This document shows positions 1 to 5,095 of a stretch of 6,826 bases of DNA, piece by piece. The stretch spans positions 1-6,826 of the forward strand of contig PGXP01000092.1 of assembly GCA_002839205.1 (NCBI GenBank), given 5' to 3'. Origin of the DNA: Spirochaetae bacterium HGW-Spirochaetae-9 (GTDB lineage: Bacteria > Spirochaetota > Spirochaetia > Treponematales > Rectinemataceae). Each line of letters starts with the position of its first letter. Positions within the stretch are counted from its first letter, which is position 1. The notes under the pieces were generated by a model. The model was not told the origin of the DNA. It saw only the letters and a program-made list of their open reading frames with translations, and did no database searches. The translations under genes were made by a program, and so were the position numbers.

Positions 1-165
1 TCGAGGGCTCTTTCGATGCAGGTGTCGAGGCTGAAAACCAAGCTCTCGGCGCTCCACGAGGGCTTGGAAAACAATATCGAGGCTGTGCGGGGTGCCGGCT
101 ACTTCTGGATCAGCAGTCCTCACTCCTTTCAATATGGGCGCCGAGCTTCTTCAGACGCTCGGTGA
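1..165 (+). CDS. Response regulator, OmpR/PhoB-type DNA-binding C-terminus (partial, 5' end outside window)
   Basis: Only the last 54 residues are present, read in frame from base 1 to a TGA at 163-165. The visible part fits the end of an OmpR/PhoB winged-helix effector domain: a recognition-helix segment ([14 protein letters not shown]) followed by the wing hairpin signature ([12 protein letters not shown]), which matches the family pattern 'HISRLRKKL...IxTVRGxGYxF'. Such proteins bind promoter DNA after phosphorylation by a sensor kinase; the receiver domain would lie upstream, outside the window. After the wing there is an unusual tail of about 18 residues ([17 protein letters not shown] region), whose codons are antisense to the 3' end of murA. 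The overlap with murA is 56 bases. The family assignment is fairly secure; the regulated genes cannot be told from here. Confidence 0.8.
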   Translation, partial: SRALSMQVSRLKTKLSALHEGLENNIEAVRGAGYFWISSPHSFQYGRRASSDAR

Positions 166-1393
166 TTTTCTCATAGCCCCGCTCGATCTGGTAGACATTC
201 TGGATAGTGCTGACGCCGTCGGCGCAGAGGGCGGCGATGACCATCGCCATGCCCGCGCGCACGTCGGGGGAGACCAGAAGGGCGCCCGAGAGGCGCGCTG
301 GTCCGGAGACTACAGCCCTGTGAGGGTCGCAGAGGACGATGTGCGCTCCCATGCCAATCAGTTTATCCACGAAGAACATGCGCGATTCGAACATCTTCTC
401 ATGGATGAGGGCAGTGCCTTCGGTTTGGGTGGCGACGACAACCATGATCGACGTGAGATCGGGCGGAAATCCCGGCCAGGGGGAATCGTCGATTTTGGGG
501 ATTTGACCGCCCAGATCGGGCGACACCTTCATAAGCTGGTTGGAGGGGACGAAGAGGCTGTCGCCCTTGACTTCCCATGATATGCCCAGGCGCCCGAAGC
601 CTACCTTGAGGGGGGGCAGATCGTCCTGGTCGATGCCGTCTATCGTTATTTCACCGTGGGTGACGGCCGCGAGGCCGATAAAGGAGCCTATCTCCATGTA
701 GTCGGGACCAATTCTGTAGTCGACGCCCTTGAGCTCCGAAACGCCCTCGATTATGAGCATGTTGGAGCCTACCCCCTGGATGCGTGCCCCCATGGCGTTC
801 AGCATGAGGCAGAGATCCTCAACGTGAGGCTCGGATGCGGCGTTCCTCAGGACCGTTTTACCTTCCGCGAGGACGGCGGCCATGATGGCGTTCTCCGTGC
901 CCGTTACCGAAGCTTCGTCGAGGAAGATATGCGCTCCCACCAGCTTGGGCGCGGAAAAGCGAAGCACACCGTCCATGGTTATGCGGGCGCCCAGTTCCTG
1001 GAGAGCGAGGAGGTGGGTGTCGATGCGCCGTCGGCCTATCGTGTCGCCGCCCGGGGGAGGCAATATGGCCTGGCCATACCGGGCGAGAAGGGGTCCTGCA
1101 AAAAGTATTGACGCCCTGACCTTGCGCGACTGTTCGGCGGGCACATCCTGGCGCGATATGGTGGACGGATCGATGAGCCATTCGTTGGGGCCGGGGTGCT
1201 CTACCTTGGCGCCGAGGTGCTTGAGCACCTCGATCATCACCGCCACATCTTCTATTTCGGGGATATTTCTGAGGGTGACGGGACTGCTTGCGAGTACCGA
1301 TGCAGCGAGGCAGGGAAGGGCTGCATTCTTGTTGCCTGATGCGACGACCCTCCCTTTGACGGGATGCCCGCCTTCGACGATATACTTGTACAT
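110..1393 (-). CDS. murA: UDP-N-acetylglucosamine 1-carboxyvinyltransferase (MurA), Asp-type active site
   Basis: MurA transfers the enolpyruvyl group of PEP to UDP-GlcNAc, the first committed step of peptidoglycan synthesis, in the cytoplasm. The 427-residue length is normal for the family. Visible landmarks are Lys22-Asn23 in SGNKNAALP, Arg93 (E. coli Arg91), Arg122 (Arg120), Asp312 in FPPDL (Asp305), Arg338 in ESRM (Arg331) and Arg405 in IERGYE (Arg397). The catalytic loop reads [14 protein letters not shown], so residue 117 (codon at 1043-1045) is Asp where E. coli has Cys115. This natural variant is known from Mycobacterium, Chlamydia and Borrelia, and it confers intrinsic fosfomycin insensitivity. 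The ATG at 1393 has no Shine-Dalgarno sequence but a promoter directly before it. The gene stands alone, divergent from the phosphatase gene and convergent with the response regulator. Identification is essentially certain. Confidence 0.97.
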   Translation of the reverse strand: MYKYIVEGGHPVKGRVVASGNKNAALPCLAASVLASSPVTLRNIPEIEDVAVMIEVLKHLGAKVEHPGPNEWLIDPSTISRQDVPAEQSRKVRASILFAGPLLARYGQAILPPPGGDTIGRRRIDTHLLALQELGARITMDGVLRFSAPKLVGAHIFLDEASVTGTENAIMAAVLAEGKTVLRNAASEPHVEDLCLMLNAMGARIQGVGSNMLIIEGVSELKGVDYRIGPDYMEIGSFIGLAAVTHGEITIDGIDQDDLPPLKVGFGRLGISWEVKGDSLFVPSNQLMKVSPDLGGQIPKIDDSPWPGFPPDLTSIMVVVATQTEGTALIHEKMFESRMFFVDKLIGMGAHIVLCDPHRAVVSGPARLSGALLVSPDVRAGMAMVIAALCADGVSTIQNVYQIERGYEKITERLKKLGAHIERSEDC

Positions 1394-1428
1394 GAAAGTA
1401 CTGTAGGGTCTGTCATTCTTTTGGTCAA
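1393..1428 (-). promoter_or_regulatory. Putative murA promoter giving a leaderless mRNA
   Basis: On the minus strand TTGACC (1428-1423, 5/6 to the -35 consensus) is followed after 17 bp by TACAGT (1405-1400, 4/6 to the -10). The murA ATG starts 6 bases after the hexamer, so transcription would begin at or next to A1393. No GGAG-like sequence precedes the ATG. Sigma-70 type by pattern only; no transcription data. Confidence 0.55.
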
Positions 1429-1443
1429 CCGATTTTTACGGTA

Positions 1444-1481
1444 CTTACAAGCGCAATACCTATTCGCTATAGTTGGAAGCA
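1444..1481 (+). promoter_or_regulatory. Putative promoter of the SpoIIE-type phosphatase gene, near-leaderless
   Basis: TATAGT at 1468-1473 is a 5/6 match to a -10 box, with a weak -35 (CTTACA, 1444-1449, 18-bp spacing). It ends 7 bases before the ATG at 1481. The only purine run (GGAAG, 1475-1479) is one base from the ATG, too close for a normal ribosome binding site. This supports ATG 1481 as the start and a transcript beginning at or one base before it. Confidence 0.45.
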
Positions 1482-3172
1482 TGAATTCTGCGGAAAGCCG
1501 ACGGCGGACAGGCTCGGGAGAAGAAGCCGACGTCATTGAGATCTCTGTTCGACTTGCAGCTTTATTGAAGTTGATCGACCCAGGATCAGAGCCTCTCGCT
1601 TTTAAGGCTGTCGAAAAAGCCCTTCAGTTCACCGCTGAACTCACAGCGGCCGCCGCAAACCGGCAGCCCCTTTCCCTCCTTCCCTTGTCGCGGATACTCT
1701 CCCTCCTCGGACGAGCCGTCAAGACACTCGACTGCAATGCCTTGGTCTCGGTTGGCCCTGCAGCGGCAGCTGCCGTCGAAACGGTGAGGAAGCTTGTCGT
1801 ATCCATGGGTGAGGAGAAGCTTGGCGGGAACTCCATGTCCAACCTCGCATCGGGCGAAATCCTTCCCCCCGAAAGACTTTCACAGGCGAGGCCTGGCAGG
1901 ATACTGCTTGTGCTGGCACCGGGAATCGCCGAAAAAGTGGCTCCGATCGTGAGCCGCTTCGGACACGAGGTTATTATCGCCCGGTCGGCCGGGGATGTAT
2001 TCTCCAGCCTGGGTTTTTCCATGGATTCGGATGCAGTGGGGGGATCAGAGCCCCCGGTCTTGCTTGCCCGGCACACGGCGGGAGGCAGCATTGTTCTGCC
2101 TTCACTTTCACGGCAGTCGGCTTATTCCCAAACCGCTCTGGCATCCCTGCCCGATGTTGTCATAGGCGACATGTTCTCCGCCGGCTTTGCAGGCTTCGAA
2201 CTCCAGGAATTCATGAAGTCATGCGCCGAGTTTATCGATACGAGGATGATAATTCTCGCGCCCTTTGCGGAGTCGAAATGCACCGCCCGCGTCATCCAGC
2301 TGGGTGCCGATGGCTACTTCGGCCTGGATGTTGAACCTTCTGTACTTCTCGCGAGGATAGAATCGAGTATCGAAAGGAGAAGGCTGAGAGCGAAGCGGCT
2401 TCTCTATATGGCAGCGCTTGCCCGAGCGAGAGAGGCTCTCGAGGAAGAATTGAGGAGCGGCGCCGACTATGTGCGCTGTCTCCTTCCCGGGAAGATCTCG
2501 AGCGCCGCTTTGTCCACCGATTGGGCTTTTACACCCTCGGCCAGCCTGGGCGGCGACCTTTTCGGGTACCACAGGCTTGGCGATGGCCGGATGGTGCTTT
2601 TCATGATCGATGTCAGCGGCCATGGCGTGCAATCGGCCCTCTATTCGGTGACCATCTTCGATGTGCTCAGAACGGAGGGGCTGAAGAATGTCGATTTCGG
2701 CGACCCAGCCTCGGTGATGCACGGACTCAACCATGCATTCCGCATGGAAGAGCGCAACAATATGCTTTTCACCCTCTGGTATGGGGTCTGGGATGAAACA
2801 TCGCGCATCCTCACCCACGCATCGGCGGGAAGCCCGCCGGCAGTGCTGATCGTCGAGGGCGGGGGAGCCATGGAACTCAAGGCAGAGGGGACAGTGGGAG
2901 GCGCCGACCCCGATGCCGTCTATCAAAAACTCGATATCCGGCTGCCAAGGGCTTCCCGCCTCTTTCTTTTTTCAGACGGGATCTATGAATTTCCGACCGC
3001 TGAGGGGCGCATACTGGGATTGGAAGCCTTTATTCAGCTGCTTGAGCGGACAGCTTCGGGAATACCCCGCCATATGGCCTGCGTCGAGCCGATTCTGGAT
3101 GCACTACGCAAGCTTTCAGCCGCGGATCATTTTCAGGATGATGTCTCACTGCTGGAGGTTCGCTTTGACTGA
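1481..3172 (+). CDS. SpoIIE/RsbU-type PP2C phosphatase with degenerate receiver domain
   Basis: A 563-residue protein in three parts. Residues 1-135 are Ala/Leu-rich, probably helical, and unrecognised. Residues about 139-300 resemble a response-regulator receiver: a beta-strand GRILLVLAP, then PDVVIGDM with Asp230 at the phospho-acceptor position, then LGADGYF and LLARI. The acidic pair after strand 1, the Thr/Ser and the Lys are missing, and there is an extra loop of some 40 residues before Asp230. A basic/acidic helical linker leads to ADYVRCLLP (328-336) and a PP2C/SpoIIE domain (about 345-563) with metal-binding landmarks GGD359, D377VSGHG, FSD499G and D553D554VSLL. Such enzymes dephosphorylate Ser/Thr on partners, typically anti-sigma-factor antagonists. 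No antagonist or anti-sigma gene is visible here. ATG 1481 was chosen because an in-frame ATG at 1364 would overlap murA and skip the promoter. The stop overlaps the pyrC start. Family certain, target unknown. Confidence 0.92.
   Translation: MNSAESRRRTGSGEEADVIEISVRLAALLKLIDPGSEPLAFKAVEKALQFTAELTAAAANRQPLSLLPLSRILSLLGRAVKTLDCNALVSVGPAAAAAVETVRKLVVSMGEEKLGGNSMSNLASGEILPPERLSQARPGRILLVLAPGIAEKVAPIVSRFGHEVIIARSAGDVFSSLGFSMDSDAVGGSEPPVLLARHTAGGSIVLPSLSRQSAYSQTALASLPDVVIGDMFSAGFAGFELQEFMKSCAEFIDTRMIILAPFAESKCTARVIQLGADGYFGLDVEPSVLLARIESSIERRRLRAKRLLYMAALARAREALEEELRSGADYVRCLLPGKISSAALSTDWAFTPSASLGGDLFGYHRLGDGRMVLFMIDVSGHGVQSALYSVTIFDVLRTEGLKNVDFGDPASVMHGLNHAFRMEERNNMLFTLWYGVWDETSRILTHASAGSPPAVLIVEGGGAMELKAEGTVGGADPDAVYQKLDIRLPRASRLFLFSDGIYEFPTAEGRILGLEAFIQLLERTASGIPRHMACVEPILDALRKLSAADHFQDDVSLLEVRFD
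3154..3158 (+). promoter_or_regulatory. Ribosome binding site deciding the pyrC start
   Basis: A perfect GGAGG lies 6 bases before a TTG at 3165, inside the last codons of the phosphatase gene. It selects TTG 3165 as the pyrC start, since no in-frame ATG precedes the HxH zinc motif without running far back into the phosphatase gene. Its position implies translational coupling. Confidence 0.85.
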
Positions 3173-4190
3173 TGAAATCTTCACCTTGCCTAAACCCGAC
3201 GATTTCCATGTCCATCTACGGCAGGGGCTTCCGTTGCAGCTGTACGCGCGGCGTCAGGCTGCCTGCTTCGGCAGGGCTCTCGTGATGCCCAATACACTGC
3301 CTCCCGTCGCCGATGCATCCTCTCTCGAACAATACAGGGAGGAGATTCTTGGCTCTACCCGGGGCAGCGGATTGCTGCCGCTCATGGCATTCAAGCTCCT
3401 GCCAGGCATGGGGAGAGATGCGGTGACAGCCTGTGTGGAGGCGGGGGCTGTTGCGGGGAAGTACTACCCGGCGGGGGCGACGACGAATGCAGCCGACGGG
3501 CCTTCATGTCCCGAAGCCGTGGCTGATGCCCTCGATGCCATGGAAGAAGCCGATATCGTCTTGTCCATCCATGGGGAGGCTCCGGAAGCGCCTTCCCTCG
3601 AGAGGGAAGGCGCTTTTCTCGGCACGGTCGAAAAAATTCTCGGCCGCTGGCCTCGCCTGCGGATTGTTCTCGAACATCTTTCGACGAAGGATGCCGTCGA
3701 TTTCGTCCGCGCAGGGCCTGAGCGGCTCGGTGCCACCATCACCGCCCACCACCTTCTTTTCACCCTGGACGACATGCTGGGATCGGGGCTCAATCCCCAT
3801 CTCTTCTGCAAGCCCATCCTCAAGTCGGCCAGCGACAGGGCTGCGCTCAGGGAAGCGGTTTTTTCCGCGAAGCAGGGTTCAACGCAATCCAGGTTTTTCT
3901 TCGGCAGCGACTCTGCCCCCCATGAGAGGGCAGCCAAGGAGCGTACTTCTGCTCCCGGAGGAGTATATTCGGCTCCGACAGCCATTCCCGCCCTTGTCGG
4001 GCTCTTCGAATCGGAAGGTGCCCTGGTGGCCCTGGAGCCCTTTGTGGCGAGCAATGGAGCCCGTTTCTACCGCATGGCTCCTCCGTCGGGAACCCTGCGT
4101 CTCCGCCGCGAGGCCTGGTCGGTGCCGGAAACGATCGACGGCGTCGTCCCGATGTGCGCAGGCACAGTTCTGAGTTGGCGCCTCGCCTGA
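3165..4190 (+). CDS. pyrC: Dihydroorotase, type II (PyrC)
   Basis: Catalyses reversible cyclisation of N-carbamoyl-aspartate to dihydroorotate, the third step of de novo pyrimidine synthesis, in the cytoplasm. At 341 residues it is close to the E. coli enzyme (about 348). The binuclear zinc site is complete: His15 and His17 in DFHVHLR, Lys99 in GKYYPAGATTN (the carboxylated lysine), His136 in IHGE, His171 in LEHLS and Asp249 in FGSDSAPH. MPNT (41-44) and CKPILK are also typical. The start is TTG with a strong GGAGG, and the first 8 bases overlap the stop of the phosphatase gene, so the two are probably co-transcribed and translationally coupled. A perfect 30-bp inverted repeat lies inside the gene at 3586-3615 (residues about 141-150, the variable segment after IHGE). 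No other pyrimidine gene is in the window. Identification is essentially certain. Confidence 0.96.
   Translation: MTDEIFTLPKPDDFHVHLRQGLPLQLYARRQAACFGRALVMPNTLPPVADASSLEQYREEILGSTRGSGLLPLMAFKLLPGMGRDAVTACVEAGAVAGKYYPAGATTNAADGPSCPEAVADALDAMEEADIVLSIHGEAPEAPSLEREGAFLGTVEKILGRWPRLRIVLEHLSTKDAVDFVRAGPERLGATITAHHLLFTLDDMLGSGLNPHLFCKPILKSASDRAALREAVFSAKQGSTQSRFFFGSDSAPHERAAKERTSAPGGVYSAPTAIPALVGLFESEGALVALEPFVASNGARFYRMAPPSGTLRLRREAWSVPETIDGVVPMCAGTVLSWRLA
3586..3615 (+). repeat. Intragenic 14-bp inverted repeat with following TTTT (terminator-like hairpin inside pyrC)
   Basis: Bases 3586-3599 (aagcgccttccctc) are the exact reverse complement of 3602-3615, with only GA between. As RNA this gives a 13-bp, mostly G:C stem with a CGAG tetraloop. 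On the plus strand the 3' end of the stem is followed by T at 3614-3617, so it resembles an intrinsic terminator, though the T-tract is short. It is fully inside coding sequence and in frame. Symmetry is seen directly; any role in attenuation is inference. Confidence 0.75.
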
Positions 4191-4241
4191 AGAGGGCAAT
4201 TTTCCGGATTCAGGCATCCCTGCACGACGGCTTCAGGCGAG
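4182..4241. repeat. 11-bp inverted repeat spanning the convergent pyrC / hydrolase 3' ends
   Basis: CTCGCCTGAAG (4182-4192) and its exact complement CTTCAGGCGAG (4231-4241) flank the 42-bp gap between the two convergent genes. Each arm contains the stop codon of one gene (TGA at 4188-4190; TGA on the minus strand at 4235-4233). The 38-base interior contains a smaller GGAT/ATCC hairpin (4206-4219) and a second TTCAGGC (4209-4215) that could pair instead with 4185-4191. There is no T-tract, so a classical terminator is not supported; a bidirectional 3'-end structure is possible. Confidence 0.5.
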
Positions 4242-4955
4242 AAGGGGCGAACCCGCCCTCGCGGCATACGCTTCGAGCGCGGATTCGATAAGACGGTGGC
4301 CTTCCCTGTTCGGATGGATTCCGTCCTGGCACATATACTCCCTGTAGTTGCGCTTCTCGAGGAAGGCTTTTCGTATATCCAGCAGCGGACAGGATTTGAC
4401 GGCCGCTATCCGCCTCACCGCCTCGTCGTACCCTTCGTGCCAGCGAAAAATCTGTTGCACATCGCCCAACCATGACAGGATTGCTCTTCGATCCAGTCCA
4501 TTGCGCGTTATCCAGTCGAAGTAACGATCGGCGACAAGGGGAGGGAGGCTCATGATTGCGGGCCTGAGCCCATTGGAACGCAGCGTGTCGATCATCTGCG
4601 AGTATATCGTGGAAAACTCGGCGAGGGGTGTCGCTGGAAGATGCTCGGCTTCGGGTTTGGCCGCAACCTGGTCCCAGAGAAAATCGCAATCGTTGCCGCC
4701 GAATTCCAGAACGGCCAGACTTTCGCCATTCCCTGCGGGAACAGGAGCTCTTTCACCGGAGATGTAGCGGCGCAGTATGTCGAAGCCCTTGGTTATGGTG
4801 CAACCGAAGCGCGCCTTGTTGACGAGATTGATGCCGAGCTTTTCGGCGACCAGGGCGCTGAAGCATTCCTTTATGGGAACGTACTTCCCCTGTTCATCCA
4901 CTATTATGCCGCGGGCGACGGAATCGCCGAAAAGATACACATCCTCAAATATCAC
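4233..4955 (-). CDS. SGNH/GDSL-family hydrolase (cytoplasmic, substrate unknown)
   Basis: A 240-residue serine hydrolase of the SGNH fold (esterases, lipases, acyl-hydrolases). All four family blocks are visible: the nucleophile in LFGDSVARG (Ser12, with Asp11), the oxyanion glycine in NKARFGCTITKG (Gly52), the oxyanion Asn in FGGNDCDF (Asn89), and the catalytic pair in DGIHPN (Asp211, His214). The nucleophile block begins almost at the N-terminus, leaving no signal peptide, so the protein should be cytoplasmic. The GTG at 4955 was chosen because a GGAGG lies 6 bases upstream. The frame stays open to 5150, but that extension would translate the promoter and palindrome and would add about 65 Tyr/Ile-rich residues not expected in the family. 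The gene is divergent from the DUF1836 gene and has its own strong promoter. Substrate cannot be predicted. Confidence 0.9.
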   Translation of the reverse strand: MIFEDVYLFGDSVARGIIVDEQGKYVPIKECFSALVAEKLGINLVNKARFGCTITKGFDILRRYISGERAPVPAGNGESLAVLEFGGNDCDFLWDQVAAKPEAEHLPATPLAEFSTIYSQMIDTLRSNGLRPAIMSLPPLVADRYFDWITRNGLDRRAILSWLGDVQQIFRWHEGYDEAVRRIAAVKSCPLLDIRKAFLEKRNYREYMCQDGIHPNREGHRLIESALEAYAARAGSPLLA

Positions 4956-4961
4956 GAAAAG

Positions 4962-4966
4962 CCTCC
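4962..4966 (-). promoter_or_regulatory. Ribosome binding site of the SGNH hydrolase gene
   Basis: On the minus strand GGAGG (4966-4962) stands 6 bases before GTG 4955. It sits just after the large inverted repeat in the presumed leader and fixes the start well downstream of the longest open frame. Confidence 0.85.
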
Positions 4967-4971
4967 GATGT

Positions 4972-5002
4972 TCTTTATATGGTAATAAATACCATATAAA
5001 GA
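4972..5002. repeat. Perfect 13-bp inverted repeat in the hydrolase leader (candidate operator or leader hairpin)
   Basis: Bases 4972-4984 (tctttatatggta) are the exact reverse complement of 4990-5002, separated by ATAAA. It begins about 5 bases after the predicted transcription start of the hydrolase gene and ends 5 bases before its GGAGG. In DNA it could be a repressor operator. In RNA it would be a 13-bp A/U-rich hairpin at the 5' end, which might protect the mRNA or tune ribosome access. The TATGGTA/TACCATA core recurs in part upstream of the DUF1836 gene. Confidence 0.8.
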
Positions 5003-5005
5003 GGT

Positions 5006-5041
5006 TATAGATATAATATATCATGTTTTTTATAGCGTCAA
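5006..5041 (-). promoter_or_regulatory. Strong putative promoter of the SGNH hydrolase gene
   Basis: On the minus strand TTGACG (5041-5036, 5/6) and TATTAT (5018-5013, 5/6) are separated by exactly 17 bp, giving a predicted start near 5006 and a leader of about 50 bases. The surrounding DNA (4971-5060) is about 23% GC, in sharp contrast to the genes around it. This is the best sigma-70-type promoter match that I found in the window. Confidence 0.7.
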
Positions 5042-5059
5042 CATATGTATGACCATATC

Positions 5060-5095
5060 TTGTGGCATCGATTACCATGTGGTATCTTTTTCTTA
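5060..5095 (+). promoter_or_regulatory. Putative leaderless promoter of the DUF1836 gene
   Basis: TTGTGG (5060-5065, 3/6) and TATCTT (5083-5088, 4/6) are 17 bp apart, and an ATG follows 6 bases after the second hexamer at 5095. No Shine-Dalgarno sequence precedes any of the candidate starts. Matches are weak, but the geometry is the same as at the murA promoter. Confidence 0.4.
5073..5084. promoter_or_regulatory. TACCA-TG-TGGTA palindrome within the DUF1836 promoter (candidate operator)
   Basis: TACCA (5073-5077) and TGGTA (5080-5084) form a perfect 5-bp inverted repeat about a 2-bp centre. It lies between the putative -35 and -10 of the DUF1836 gene and overlaps the -10. The same half-site occurs in the larger palindrome at 4972-5002. 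Binding by a regulator is inferred, not shown. Confidence 0.4.

Noticed and set aside
1213..1232. 9-bp inverted repeat (2-base centre) inside murA
   Set aside because: It is short, has no T-tract on either strand, and encodes a conserved-looking LKHLGAK stretch; plausible by chance.
1364..1480. Upstream ATG at 1364 that would lengthen the phosphatase by 39 residues
   Set aside because: It lies inside the 5' end of murA, has no ribosome binding site, and would place the TATAGT promoter inside the gene. The ATG at 1481 fits better.
1764..1775. 12-bp palindrome CGGCAGCTGCCG in the phosphatase gene
   Set aside because: It falls in an alanine-rich stretch of repeated GC codons; such symmetry is expected there.
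2219..2926. 235-residue open frame antisense to the phosphatase gene
   Set aside because: It shows no recognisable motif, no ribosome binding site was seen, and it fully overlaps a well-supported gene; long antisense frames are expected in GC-rich DNA. The same holds for the frames antisense to murA, pyrC and the M24 peptidase.
2913..3164. Open frame extending PyrC 84 residues upstream from an ATG at 2913
   Set aside because: It is the out-of-frame reading of the phosphatase C-terminus. PyrC family length and the GGAGG support TTG 3165.
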